In this document: positions 8,722 through 19,472 of the stretch, piece by piece | Position numbering within the stretch: position 1 is the stretch's first letter | Layout: every line of letters begins with the position of its first letter | Assembly: GCA_018398765.1 (NCBI GenBank) | Contig: JAHBMJ010000792.1 | Coordinates: 3,272-40,930 of the forward strand | DNA length: 37,659 nt | Direction: 5' to 3' | DNA from: Chromera velia | Lineage: Eukaryota; Sar; Chromeraceae | Notes under the pieces: generated by a model | Told to the model about the DNA's origin: nothing | Databases searched by the model: none | Seen by the model: the letters and a program-made list of their open reading frames with translations, nothing else | Position numbers and translations under genes: made by a program

Positions 8722-10722
8722 ATGAAGAGGTATGTGCAGTGGACTGACGTCCTGAGAATGGGCAAGGCGAGGATCATGGCCACCAGGGAGCTTCTCTCAC
8801 GCCGAGAGAAGGAGAGAATCACTGGTCCCCAGTTGAAGGCCCTGAACGAGCAGATCCTCTGCCTGCAGACTCTGAAGGAACCCTCCCCCCTTTCCCTATC
8901 TCGCCCTATTGTGTTTTCTTCAGGTGGGGAGCTCCATGGGGGAGCTCCAACAGAGGCAAAGGTGAAGATGGAGGAGGAGACGGGAGCGATACCAGACACC
9001 CCCCGTCAGATGGCCGTCCCCACGTCCAGTGAGCAGTGTCCGGCCTCTGCTGAACGGGTCAGCAGTAGCAGTAGCAGCAGTAGTTCTGGTGAGGGGGTGC
9101 AGGTGGTCGGTGTGCAAACTGACCCCGCCCTGCTGGAGAAGAAAAGGAAGCAGTACGAGGACCTCGTGGCTGAGATATCGGGTCTCAACGCCGACCAAGG
9201 CTCTAACAAGGTCCGAATTCTGGATATTCAGAAGGAGGAGAATAACATGATGAGCAGCATACCTAAGAGGGACAGTTTCCCTGAGGGGTCCGAAGGGAAG
9301 GAGGAGTATGTAAAAGAGCTGGCAGCCTGGGCCGAGAAAAAAGAGGTCTTCGACACTGGAAAAGCCGACAAGGACACGCAGGTAGCGACCCTACAAGGTC
9401 ACATCGACCAGGTGGCATCAGACGTGTTTGCTCTCAACGAGCAAGCTGAGAGACTCCGCAAGGAGATAGACGCGCTCTCTCCTCCTCCCCAAGCCAAGGG
9501 TGTCCCTGGGGGTGCTGTTGAAGGCCGCTTGCCTTCAGTATTTCAGATGACCCCCCAAACAGGTGGGGGGGTATATCCTGGAGTGTCTCCCCCTGACCCT
9601 GCGATGGTGTTTATAGGTAGGGGAGTGAGTACTGGTGATGTCGGGGCTTCGGGAGCTCCTGATATCTTCTCCTTCTTGGGAGTTAGGGAGTCGAGTGGGA
9701 CTTGGAGGAGGCCGAAGTGCAACCCTGAGGAGCCCCTCATCGCCTACACACTGGAGGAGATCTTGACATCGGTTCTGAAGACCTTTGTGGAGATGCAGGA
9801 TAAGGTTGTGGCGATGATCTTCGTGCACTTTTTCAAGACGATCCAGTACTCGACCTCTGCTCTCGTCCTGGAATACGAGAGGATTGCCTGTCAGCCCTGT
9901 AAGTTTGGGACTTATACGGAGCTGCTGGCATATCACAAGCGTCTCCTGAACCACCTGGTTGAGGAGAACATTATCCACGAGCTTGGAATGAAGTACAGGC
10001 TCAGGCTCCTGATGGCACACCTGCCAAACGACCTCATAATGAGGTGGCAGGAGAGGCAAACCCCGGTGGACCTCACGAGCAAAGTGGAGATCACGAAGGA
10101 GCTCCACGCCATCGCTGCCCAGGCGGAGACCTTTAACAAGTCTCTCGGGGATGCCTGGGACCGGGGCCTAGTCAAAGGAGCTCTCGTTAAGGACTTGAGG
10201 AGAGAGTGGGAACAGAAGGCGGCAACCTTCGGTATGAAGGACTCGGGGGGTGCCTCGCAGGGGGGTATCATTCCAAAAGTTCCTTTTGTGACATTTGCGG
10301 GGCCTGGAGGAGTCCCGCAGAGGAAGTCCTCTTCCAAGACAAAGGGAGGGAAACCCTCTGGAGGAAAGTCCCCTGACTCTGGCGGGAAGGGCAGGGGCAG
10401 CTCCAATCGCGGCTTTAGAGGCGGTAAGCAGGGCGGTGCTAGCAGGGGTTCCGGTAAGGGGGATGGTGGAGGGAGCTCCAATTGGGGGCGCTCTCTAGGA
10501 CCTGTGTCCAATTCCTTTGCTCCCTCCAGTCGATACAATGACAAAGGGGTGGAAAGAAAGGACCGTCCTCCCACTCAGGCCGTTGTCAACCCCAGGGGAC
10601 CCAATAGGAACCCCGTTCTTGATCGCTATGGTGTCCAGCACCGGGACGGGACCGGATCAGACGCGTTCATCGGGATGATGGCAGGTCCTGGAGAAACTCC
10701 CATCAAGCCTGGTCAGTACTGA
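8722..10722 (+). CDS. gag: Gag-like structural protein (capsid region) of the copia element
   Basis: This is an uninterrupted 666-codon ORF. Position in the element and composition support Gag: a serine run near residues 113-123, a probable coiled coil at about 135-255 (KKRKQYEDLVAEISGLNADQ), a helical capsid-like core at about 345-490 (LEYERIACQPCKFGTYTELL), and a Gly/Lys/Ser-rich basic tail at about 520-620 suited to binding RNA. Gag normally packages the element RNA into cytoplasmic particles. Unlike the downstream pol it has no internal stop in 2 kb. It ends at TGA 10720-10722, after which the zinc-knuckle ORF continues in the +1 frame. Family membership rests on context, not on a sequence signature I can name. 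Confidence 0.7.
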   Translation: MKRYVQWTDVLRMGKARIMATRELLSRREKERITGPQLKALNEQILCLQTLKEPSPLSLSRPIVFSSGGELHGGAPTEAKVKMEEETGAIPDTPRQMAVPTSSEQCPASAERVSSSSSSSSSGEGVQVVGVQTDPALLEKKRKQYEDLVAEISGLNADQGSNKVRILDIQKEENNMMSSIPKRDSFPEGSEGKEEYVKELAAWAEKKEVFDTGKADKDTQVATLQGHIDQVASDVFALNEQAERLRKEIDALSPPPQAKGVPGGAVEGRLPSVFQMTPQTGGGVYPGVSPPDPAMVFIGRGVSTGDVGASGAPDIFSFLGVRESSGTWRRPKCNPEEPLIAYTLEEILTSVLKTFVEMQDKVVAMIFVHFFKTIQYSTSALVLEYERIACQPCKFGTYTELLAYHKRLLNHLVEENIIHELGMKYRLRLLMAHLPNDLIMRWQERQTPVDLTSKVEITKELHAIAAQAETFNKSLGDAWDRGLVKGALVKDLRREWEQKAATFGMKDSGGASQGGIIPKVPFVTFAGPGGVPQRKSSSKTKGGKPSGGKSPDSGGKGRGSSNRGFRGGKQGGASRGSGKGDGGGSSNWGRSLGPVSNSFAPSSRYNDKGVERKDRPPTQAVVNPRGPNRNPVLDRYGVQHRDGTGSDAFIGMMAGPGETPIKPGQY

Positions 10723-10723
10723 T

Positions 10724-11191
10724 CAGTGGGATGGAGAGTTTGGGTCTTTGTGGGATAAGGCGTGTTGGAATCATTCCAGCAGGAAGAGCTTTCCCCACGG
10801 GTACCGCATAGGGCAGTGCCTGAAATGCAACCGTCCAGAGAGACATGCAGAGTGGGGGGGCCATGGGGCCTGTCCTTGGATTGAATTTTGGAAGAAGGAC
10901 GGCTGCCTAGTGTGCAAAACGATAGGCCATGCTCCCAACAACTGCTCTGATGAGAACGCGAAGAAGCAATGGATGATGAAGCAGATGGACAAGACCGGGC
11001 AGGACAGGGGCGGGTCCAGAGGCCGTCCTAGAGGTCTTCCGGGAGGAGGAGACCGTGGTGAAGGCTCCGGAGATCGTCGAGGTTCTCCCTATCCTGGTCG
11101 TGGGGGCGGCACAGGGGGGAGGGGAGGCGGTAGGGGTCGCGGCCGTGGTGGGCGCACCCTTTTTCCCGGCAGGTTCAACAACGAGAACTAA
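10724..11191 (+). CDS. Zinc-knuckle nucleocapsid-like ORF
   Basis: The frame is open from 10724, in the +1 frame relative to gag, to a TAA at 11189-11191. It contains an exact CX2CX4HX4C zinc knuckle (CLVCKTIGHAPNNC, 10903-10944), the nucleocapsid motif that binds retroelement RNA. A second, atypical Cys/His cluster (CLKCNRPERH) lies just upstream. The C-terminus is a Gly/Arg-rich RGG-like tail, also RNA-binding in character. The coding-like sequence starts before the first ATG-type start, immediately at the gag stop, so it was probably made as a Gag extension by a +1 shift near 10715-10724, or a one-base indel has split one gene. Confidence 0.75.
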   Translation, partial: QWDGEFGSLWDKACWNHSSRKSFPHGYRIGQCLKCNRPERHAEWGGHGACPWIEFWKKDGCLVCKTIGHAPNNCSDENAKKQWMMKQMDKTGQDRGGSRGRPRGLPGGGDRGEGSGDRRGSPYPGRGGGTGGRGGGRGRGRGGRTLFPGRFNNEN

Positions 11192-11194
11192 GTC

Positions 11195-12783
11195 TTCGAG
11201 AAGAAGAACTCAGACTCCAGACAGGCGCAGCGGGGGCCCAGGGTAGTGTCCCTCCTGTGTCCTCGCAGAAGGTCGTTCCTGGGGGTCAGGACGATGATAA
11301 TATTGTTGTAGTAACGGGTGGCATCTCACATGGGAAGGAGGATTCGTTCAACCTGACCATCCACGTGTCCAAGGGTGAAGAGATGATCCCTCATAAGAAG
11401 GGGTCTCTCGATAAAGTCCGCTTTGCCGACCAGCTTGGCCTCCCTTTGTACTATAAGCCGGGAGCCAAGTACTCACCCAACTACGATACAACGACTTTCC
11501 CTGTATAGCATGAGGGGGCTATAGAGTGCCTCTTTGTATGGGATCCTGTTGGGTCGCACATAGGGGTCGATGTATGGAGAGAAGGAGTCCGTAAAGCCTG
11601 GTAAACGCTCTTGTCCGATGAGCCTGAACGGACAGGCTTAGAACAAATGGGGTAGGCTCTCTTCCCGGCAGGCTTAGAGACTTGCATGATGGTCATGAAA
11701 GCCTTCCAGTCTGAGTTCACCGTGGAAGGAGTCAAGCACATTAAGAACATGATGGAGGAGCACGATCCCCATCTCCCTGAGCTCATCTCTCGCATACGGG
11801 GACCGGAAGACGAGACCACCATGGGTGCGGTGCCCTCTAGTGCAAAGTCTGCTGTCTACACTGTTGGCTAGTGTGAGATGGAGCTGATGAACGACCTGAG
11901 CAGGACCCGGCATCGGGCTGGGTTTCTAGAGAATTCTTAAGTTCGAGGTCTACAAGGTTTCGGGAAATTCGAGATCCCTAAACCCCGAGCTCGTCAAGTA
12001 CAGAGTCATCAAGATGACAAGGTCCATATTAACTCCTGTATGTTCGGGAACCTCATCTCTTGGAGAAAGGTGAGGGGTCTTATACGTGCCTTTGTGGGGC
12101 CGGATATCCTGGACTGGACGGGTTTGTTTTTGGGGGGCATTGGGGAGGAGGGAGATCGGCCTCCAGACGGGGGGCTGCCCAGGAGGTCGAGGCACTGGCA
12201 CTATGAGCATCTTGTCTTAGGATAAGATTTTATTGAGTGGAAGGTGTATTTGGAGATGCCCCTCCAGTCATGGGGACTGGGGAATGAAGTGGTGTTCTCC
12301 TGTCCTGCAGTTCTTGGCATCTGGTTTGGGACTCATGACCCCTCCGGCGCTCCTAAGAACATTGTCGTCCCCTGCTCCCTCCACACGGTCGATCAGCCGA
12401 ACCTCCCTGACGTGCTGATTTGCAATGCTCGTGGTGCAGGTCTCTTTATCCCTCGTTTAGCGACAAAGGATGTTCTTCCCGCGTACCGTGCATGGGCAAA
12501 GAGAACAAAGGAAGAGAGACAGATCTCACATGGGGTGAGGCTGTCTATGGACCTCATGTATTAGGAGGGGGTGCGACAGGGAATTCCGCAGGTAGATGGT
12601 GAGGTCATGAACACCCCCTTCAAGGTGGGAGCTCTGGAGGCTTGCATCATCCACAAGCCCTGGGGGGACAGGCCGGATAGGTACGGCCTCAACCACCTCC
12701 CTCAGGCAGTGTACGATCGCAACCCGCACTACAAAGCCATCCTAAACGAGTCCTTTGAGCACTTCCTTGGGGGGGGTCCCTAA
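11195..12783 (+). pseudogene. Degenerate protease/pol N-terminal region
   Basis: From about 11200 to 12783 a single frame reads coding-like between stops at 11506 (TAG), 11602 (TAA), 11653 (TAG), 11869 (TAG), 11938 (TAA), 12223 (TAA), 12562 (TAG) and 12781 (TAA). Between them lie stretches of 30-110 ordered-looking codons. By position this should hold the aspartic protease and the segment leading to integrase. I could not find a convincing D-S/T-G active site, so the protease assignment is positional only. The hAT insertion follows at 12812; its empty site restores this frame into the integrase segment that resumes at 14046. Confidence 0.55.
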
Positions 12784-12803
12784 GGTAGGTCCTGCGGGTA
12801 CCG

Positions 12804-12811
12804 GTTCCAGT
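12804..12811. repeat. Left 8-bp target site duplication of the hAT element
   Basis: GTTCCAGT is immediately outside the left TIR and is repeated exactly at 14038-14045 outside the right TIR. Confidence 0.93.
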
Positions 12812-13023
12812 CAGGGTTGCCAAAGTACAGTACAGTGTTTTTTGAAATTCTAGCTAAAACACAGTACGATTACGGTATAATGGCCCCCCAAAGCCATCCT
12901 AGGAAAATCTATAAAGTTTAAGATGATAATTTATACAAAAGAACATTTACAAAATTCTTTATATAGCTTCATGCAGAGACGGCCAGAGAGCGTATATGAC
13001 GGTCATGGAGGGCCCTTTGGTTC

Positions 13024-13059
<36 letters not shown>

Positions 13060-14037
13060 GTCTATCAATCGATCAGTCAGTCCTCAGTCAGTCAGTCAGC
13101 CAGTCTGAGCCACAGCGGCCTAGAAGGTGGGGCAGACGCTCCGATGGTATCGCCTCCAGTTCTTCTTCTGACAGCCAGGAGAGCAATATCGGGTGTGAAG
13201 CTAGTACGCACTCACAGGAAGGAGGGGAGGGTGAGGAGGGAGGAGGTGTGGAGAGGGGAGGGGGAGGGTTTGCCGATATATGAGGATGGGGCGGTGGTCA
13301 AGGAAGTCTCTGCTGGGTCCTGTGCAGTCGACATCGAGCGACTGGCTTCGTTTGGTCTGAAGGTGGTTGAGCCTCTGGAGTAGAAGGAGGGGGTGGAGGT
13401 GTTGGAAGGGGAGGCCTGGGGGTTTGTTTGTTTTACTTTGGTGTTCTGTATACTGCATTCTAACTCCACATAGGTTCTACTACCGTTCTAGTATGACAAA
13501 CTTAGGGGGACAAGCAGTAAAAAACATTATGCATGTCACATTACACATTGCTAAGTATTTAATTCGTGGATCAATACCTGTCGGAGTGTGTCTGGGTACA
13601 CACTCCGATTTTAGGTCTATAGACCTTGACACTCTACACAAGGTGATCACACTCCAATTTTAGGTCTTTTTAGTGATTTTTACAGGTTATAAAAAAGATG
13701 TTTTCTAACTTTTTCTGTATGCGAACAGTCTGAAAAATATACTCCGCAAAACATAGTCCAATTTTAGGTCTTCGGCCCAGAACACTCCAAGAGATACCGT
13801 CCCACGATTTAATTAAGTATTACAAGTAGTTAAAATTAGTTTCAGATGTTAAAATAGGCCTAGTAATGCCCTAAAATGCTATAAAAAAATATTTTTTTGA
13901 TTGATTGATTTTTGATTGATTGATTGATTTAATAGAGTCCAATACAGTACAGTGTTTTTTCATGAAACACCAGGAACAGTACAAAACGCTATAATCGGCT
14001 GTAATACGGCATAGTACGATATTTTTTGGCAACCCTG
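12812..14037. mobile_element. Non-autonomous hAT-type DNA transposon inserted in the copia pol
   Basis: Perfect 13-bp terminal inverted repeats, CAGGGTTGCCAAA (12812-12824) and its complement (14025-14037), are flanked by an exact 8-bp duplication GTTCCAGT. The 8-bp duplication and CAGGGTTGCC-like termini are hallmarks of hAT elements. The 1,226-bp body has no transposase-sized ORF, so it would depend on a transposase supplied in trans. It contains (TCAA)n near 13024-13062, TTGA repeats at about 13897-13930, a GC-rich core at 13090-13435 that differs in composition from the AT-rich rest, and a repeated TACAGTACAGTGTTTTTT near each end in the same orientation (12826-12843 and 13943-13960). Confidence 0.93.
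13582..13607. repeat. 10-bp stem, 6-base loop hairpin plus repeated TTTTAGGTCT motif in the hAT element
   Basis: CGGAGTGTGT and ACACACTCCG form a perfect stem around CTGGGT. The right arm begins the first of three copies of a CTCC(G/A)ATTTTAGGTCT-like motif, at about 13602, 13650 and 13757; the last copy has lost the leading bases. They could be internal transposase-binding or regulatory repeats. Confidence 0.8.
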
Positions 14038-14045
14038 GTTCCAGT
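14038..14045. repeat. Right 8-bp target site duplication of the hAT element
   Basis: GTTCCAGT matches 12804-12811 exactly. Excising 12812-14045 would rejoin the copia reading frame without a shift. Confidence 0.93.
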
Positions 14046-17000
14046 CATTGCAAGAGGACTGGGACCGGCGGAATAAGGTGCGGCAGTTGAGGCAGCAGGT
14101 GGATCCTTACGAAAGGATTCCCAAACACCCTCTCCCTGAGGAGGAGAAGAAGAGGTCGGCCAAGAAGGACTTCAGAGCCATATCCGATGGCATTGAGGTC
14201 CCAGTGGCTGCCTATCCGATCACGTATTGGGTCGTAGGTAGATGGACTGCTACTGAGCTGGCGGACACGGACTACTGCCAGCAAGGTCCCTTTCTCTCGG
14301 TGAGAAAGTTTGACAATGGGGGCGCTGCCCACTTCAAACCATGGGATTACGGGTACGAACGGACGCACCTGACTGCCTTCTCGGTCGTGCGGGTCGACCA
14401 AAAGCGCGAGGCGATGGCGCTCCATACGCGCTACGGGCACCAGAATTTCGATGATCTCAAGGAGACTCTCTCGGCAGAGGGCACTGAGATCGATGAGGAC
14501 TGCAGAAGGTGGATTTCTATATGCCCTCTCTGTCAACTAAAGAACGCAATCACTCCGAAGATTCATAAAAAGAGTGAGAAGATGTCTACCGATTGGAGGC
14601 CGATCAAGAGAACGGTCTGGATTGTCGACATGACGACATCTGGTTCTTCAAGGACCTTCTTCAAGTTGCAAAGGCGGAGACAGAGGGCTTCGGGATGATG
14701 GTGGTTCTTTACGAGCCAGGAGCCGGGTTCTCTCTGGCACAGTGTTATCCAGCAAAGGAGAAAGATGAGGCTTCCCTCATCGATTGCGCACATTACTTTG
14801 CTCGCTGGCTGGGGCATCTGCACCTGGTGTGCATGGACGGAGAGAACTTCAAGGCGGGAGCGGGTGCCCCTTTTCAGTCGTAGCTCCAGAGGGACGGGTC
14901 TCCTGGACTGCACCCCATCGAGTACCGTCAGGGACCACCGTATGTGGGCAAGAGTCTGCAGGCTCTGGTTGAGCGCTGTATTTGCAGTAATCGGGAGGGA
15001 GTGGCCCTCCTCATGTTGGAACCTAACCACCAGTTTCCCCTTGCGGTGATTCATATCATGGCAATGCCATTGGGGGAACGTTGGGGGTATTCCTGTGCAT
15101 TCCACAAAACGGTGGGAGGCATCCCTTTCACGGTGACTCAAACATTTCGCAGAGCGCCTCCAGGATGGAGGGTGGAAGATACTACGGTGGTGATACACTG
15201 TCTATGCCCTCTCTGGGAACAGAGCTGCGTGGAGTCATTGTGCAGTTTATGGCTCCGCTCAGGCACGATGTTGTCGCTGTGCTGCACAGGCATAAGGAGA
15301 AAAACGTTTAAGGGGAACGTTTTACCGTGCTACAGGTTCACCCTGAACATCTGCAGACGGTTCCGGACAACATCCGTCTCTGGGAAGGCCTTCGGTTCGA
15401 TTAGGAAGGAACTATCCTCCTGGCTCCGGCGGGCGGAGAACAGGAGAACCCTCGACTGTGGAGGACTTCTGCTTAGCAGGAGGGGGGAACAGGGGTCCAC
15501 TACCGCAGGCGGACAGGGAGAAGTGATCTCGGGCATAGGGGATTCCCTCTCGTCCTTCCAGGAACGTCTCCTGTGGGTCGATATGAGGGGATGCAGAGAG
15601 GAACATAGTGGCCGGCAAGGAAATTTTCGTTCCAGCTGGCTGATGAGGGGGAAGGAGTCGTGGGCCTGCGGGAAGCCCCTCGACTGACGTACCTTTATGA
15701 GGGCTATCAGGAGATTTCAAGCACGGAGGCGCAGGCGTTGTCTTTATCGTCGTTTTCCTCTACCCTTCCCTCTGCTGTGCCTCGGAGTCCCTCCCTCCCT
15801 CTTATAGTTCCTGCAGAGCCCCCTGCTGAGCCTCCCTCCCTCCCACCCACTGCTCCTACAGAGCCCTCTGCCTCCTCCCCTGCTCAGGCAGAGGCCTCGA
15901 TATGACAAGCGGCAGCGGCAGGAGCCTGTCCCAGGTCTCCGTTTTCTGCTGTGTCCGACTGAGCATCCGTCAACTCTGGGGAGTCGCCTCTGCCGGATTT
16001 TTTTGTCCCGTTCGGCTCCTCTATGCGGGGAACAATTCTGGATCCTTCGGGCCCTGGGGTGCAGCGCATGCCTGGTACCGTGCATAAGCACACGAGAGCT
16101 CCTTTGCGGGGAAGGAAGGTGAAGGATCCAGGCCCAGTCTTTTTCGATAAGCTGGGGAACCGTCTCCTCGAGGCCGACAGGGAGCCCCTTGGGTACCAGT
16201 GGCAGGTGGAGCTTCCTGTGTTCATGATGTACCGCTGGGGGATATATGACGCTTAGATTCATCGGTTCTTGCTCATGGCATTGCTCCACCCAGACTTGGG
16301 GGAGATTACTCAAGGAGAGGTCCTCGACACCCTCAAGAACTATCTGGCTCCCAGACTGACGACAGGAGTCAGAGGGGACTCATGGAGAAGTGGGAGTGCT
16401 ACAAGGACGCAGGAGGAGATCCAGGAAGCATGCGGGGTATTCCCTGGAGACATGGGTTTCGACCTTGAGGAGGTCAGCCTCAAGAAGATCATATCATAGA
16501 ACCAGGGCGTCTACCTCCACTCACCTCCTCAACCCCGTCGGATCGAGATCCTAGAGGGCTGGACCACTTCGATGAGTCTCCGAGTCTTCATTGCTCCCGC
16601 TGCAGCTGGGGGAAAGCGTAGGGGGCGATACTACATGCACAAGGCGGTCAAGTACATGGACAGGCCCAAGCAGGAGTAGATCCAGGCCGACAAAGAGTCA
16701 AGGGAGATAGATGGGCTGTCTCAAATTGATCCCCCGGGAGCCGAGTATGCCTACTGGACCCCTTTGGAGCGGAAATTCTGGATAGTCGGGCTGTCCATGG
16801 CTGTCGGCTTTCCCAAGAGGTACTACGGGTACAAGCGGATCGATTTCCAGTCCTATGTGCTTCCGTGCAGCTACAACCCGGATCTGGTCACTGCAAGCAT
16901 CCGGGTGTACATGGAAAGAGGAGATCGACTGATGAAACACTTTTAGGACGTGTTCCGGGGGACAGAGAGCAATGAAGATGAGAAGGCGTGGTGCCTCGTA

Positions 17001-17230
17001 TATAAGAAGTGCTACCAGGTCAGGTGCATGTTCTACAGGTCGAACCGTCGAAGCACCATGACGACCGCTCGCGCCCCATCGTATTCGAGAGAGAAGACCC
17101 CACGGTGGAGGTCGTCCCTCCTAAGGACCCCAGAGACAGACTCGACAAGAACGAGGTCAGCTGCGGGGACCAAGCTTGGGAGGCGCTCTCGGATATGTTA
17201 GTTGTTGAGCCGAGATTTCTTTTGCTGTGA
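14046..17230 (+). pseudogene. Degenerate integrase region of copia pol
   Basis: The first segment (to about 14630) holds the gag_pre-integrase zinc-binding module: LHTRYGH at about 14419-14439 and CPLCQLK at about 14521-14541 give the HHCC pattern. An apparent -1 frame change at about 14630 leads into the integrase core-like stretch (14640-15150), broken by TAG at 14881. A further frame change near 15080-15160 is followed by one frame open to 16946 except for stops at 15309 (TAA), 15402, 15474, 15606 (TAG), 15903, 15960 (TGA), 16254, 16497, 16677 and 16944 (TAG). The part after 15700 is Pro/Ser-rich and then ordered ([15 protein letters not shown]), with no family I recognise. Another frame change lies near 17035, and the frame ends at 17230. 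Integrase would insert the cDNA into host DNA, but this copy is non-functional as read. Confidence 0.75.
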
Positions 17231-17735
17231 CGCTCTATAGGCCGTGTGCATGTTGTAGCGCCCTATTAGCTGTGCATGATATCTGAACAGTTCCACGCGT
17301 GGCTCCCGTCCATCTGTTATAGTATTGGTGTGCATGCATGCGTTCGCGTATTTCCGGACATACCATAGCCTTGAGAATGTTCATGCATCGTATCACGCAT
17401 GCGTGAAGCAACAGTGTAACAATGCCGTCTCATCGTATTCAATTTCCGTTCTCGTTGTATGCAATACAGAATCGAATTTGTATATTCAATTGAATCGATC
17501 AATCGACTGACAGAATCGATTTACAATTTAAGCACGCGCATCCAAATCAATTTAGCCAATCGATTTGATAGACTTGTATGACTTGCAAGTGTCTGTACGT
17601 TTGCATATATACTATCAGACCTTCTGAATATCTTGTCAACAATTGATAGTCACTGCACAATAGTCTTTAGTTAACATATCGGTAGGTAAGACAGGCAGAG
17701 AGAGAAAGGAAAGGGAAGGGTCTCCTCGCTCTCAG
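17231..17735. other. AT-rich non-coding spacer inside pol
   Basis: Coding character stops at about 17230 and resumes near 17736. The stretch is AT-rich with recurring ATCGATT motifs (17470-17580) and several TGCATGCATGCG-like alternations near 17333. It may be another insertion, but I found no terminal repeats or target duplication. Confidence 0.5.
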
Positions 17736-19472
17736 ATGTCGTGTGCAGAGAATGAGGAGACGGAGGAAAATACCTTCGCTTCTGAGTCTCTGCTGTGGGG
17801 TAGATCAAGCAGGTCTGACAGAGACAACGGGAATGATGGGGGAGATCCTCTTAATGGAGGTGAAGGCCACGGAGGCCTTCCCCCGGACAATTCTTCATAC
17901 GACCCACCTTCAGGGGAATATTCTGGAGGAGACTGGAGCAGGGGAACTGATGATGAGGGTGGCGGAGATGGTGGGGGGGATTTGCCTCCCGGATCTGCTC
18001 AAGCTCTACGTCAGGGCCTCTCCATAGGAGAGAAGGCCCGCCTCCGTCTATCTACTCACAGACGACCGCGGAGATCATCTGGGAGAAGGAATATCTCCGA
18101 GGATGACGGAGATGATGAAAGAGGGGCAGAGTCTTCTGCCGAGAGGGGGTGAGGGGACGAGTCGGAGCCAGAGGATAGGCCGATTGACCCTTCTGCACAC
18201 CCAGAGGGTGCAGATAGGTCCCGGTCCGCTCAAGGAACTCCCATCCGTGAGAGAAGAGTTTTAGGTCTAGCTGCGCTGGAGTTCTCCTCGTACGACCGTC
18301 AGCCGATGGAGCCTCAGGCCCACCCGGTGAAGGGGGCAGTTGTCTAAAAGGACAACCGGAGAAAGCTTGTGGCCTAGCTTGTGGCCCTCTACTCAAAGGC
18401 GTGTAGGAGCTACGGATGGGCAGACCTCGCACCCGATCTTTCGATAAGGGACCCCCTCGCTTTTAAGGTTAAGGAAATGAGGGACGGGAGAGTGAAACGG
18501 TCGTCAATCAAACACGTGTTCGACATCTAAGGAGGGAAAGTCCCTGTCGAGGCTGTGCGCATAATAGATGACCCCGTCCAGCTCCGAGAGGTTGGAGTAT
18601 AGAGACTACCGGAGGAAGAAAGGGTAGGGGGTGTAAAGGTTTCTGCGGATGCGGTGTCTACAGATCCCTCAGCATCATCGTCTTCCTCTGCTGTGCCTTC
18701 CTCTTCTGCCATTCCTGCTGTACCTCCTGTTGAAGGAGACTCACTTGTGTTCCCCGAGGCTGCTGAGTCAGACTCTCAACCTGCTGTTCCTCCGAACTCA
18801 GGTAGAGAGGAGCAAGCGGAGGATCTCGGGGGTCCTCCTACTGCTGAGGGGACAGCTAATGAAGGGAATGAGGTTAGGAGAGTTGAGCCACTGGGCCCTA
18901 TTGCGGAGAATGTAGAGACAGATGATGAGCCTCCATCTCTGGTCACGTCTACAAACGGGGACAGGTATGCCTTGGCAGCCAGCTTGACAATGTCGACGTT
19001 TAAGGCAAGCTGGCTGGGCTGCGGGAGCGACACTGTCACTGACAGCAGCTCCTTGGATGAAGAGTGGGATGTCCTGGGAGGTCAAAAACTTCCCAGGGCA
19101 GGAGAAGGACCCACTGTGAGGCAGAACCCGCTTAAGGAGGAAGTTGAGGAGATGAACAAAACTGATGAGGTTCTGCAGGGCCCGCAGTGGCAGCGGTTCA
19201 ACACCCTCTGTGCGATGGAGGTTTTGAGGGAGGAGCGAGCTAGGAGAGTGCCCGAGGTGACGGGGAGGAATTGGAACGATGACTTCCAGGAGGAAAGAGG
19301 CATTCCATCATTCGCTAGGGCGATGGCTTGGGAGTCTCAAAGGGAAAAGGGGAATCCCAGACGGGCTGGGACGCCCAGGAGCCCCACCAGGAGTAGGTGA
19401 TGCGGTCTTCCTCACCTGTCTTGCCTTTCTTCCAGGAATCCTCGGACAGGGTTCCTGTTCACGGGTGTAGCC
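17736..19472 (+). pseudogene. Degenerate linker between integrase and reverse transcriptase
   Basis: One frame stays coding-like throughout, with stops at 18150 (TGA), 18345 (TAA), 18375 (TAG), 18528 (TAA), 18600 (TAG) and 19398 (TGA). The longest open piece is 18654-19400, 248 codons. It is acidic and Ser/Pro/Glu-rich, with more ordered parts such as KLVALYSK-like and [20 protein letters not shown]. Copia elements have a variable, poorly conserved linker here; this one is unusually long. It runs in the same frame into the reverse transcriptase. Confidence 0.6.

Noticed and set aside
11195-12783. Aspartic protease active site
   Set aside because: No convincing DSG or DTG motif with flanking hydrophobic residues was found in the preserved frame.
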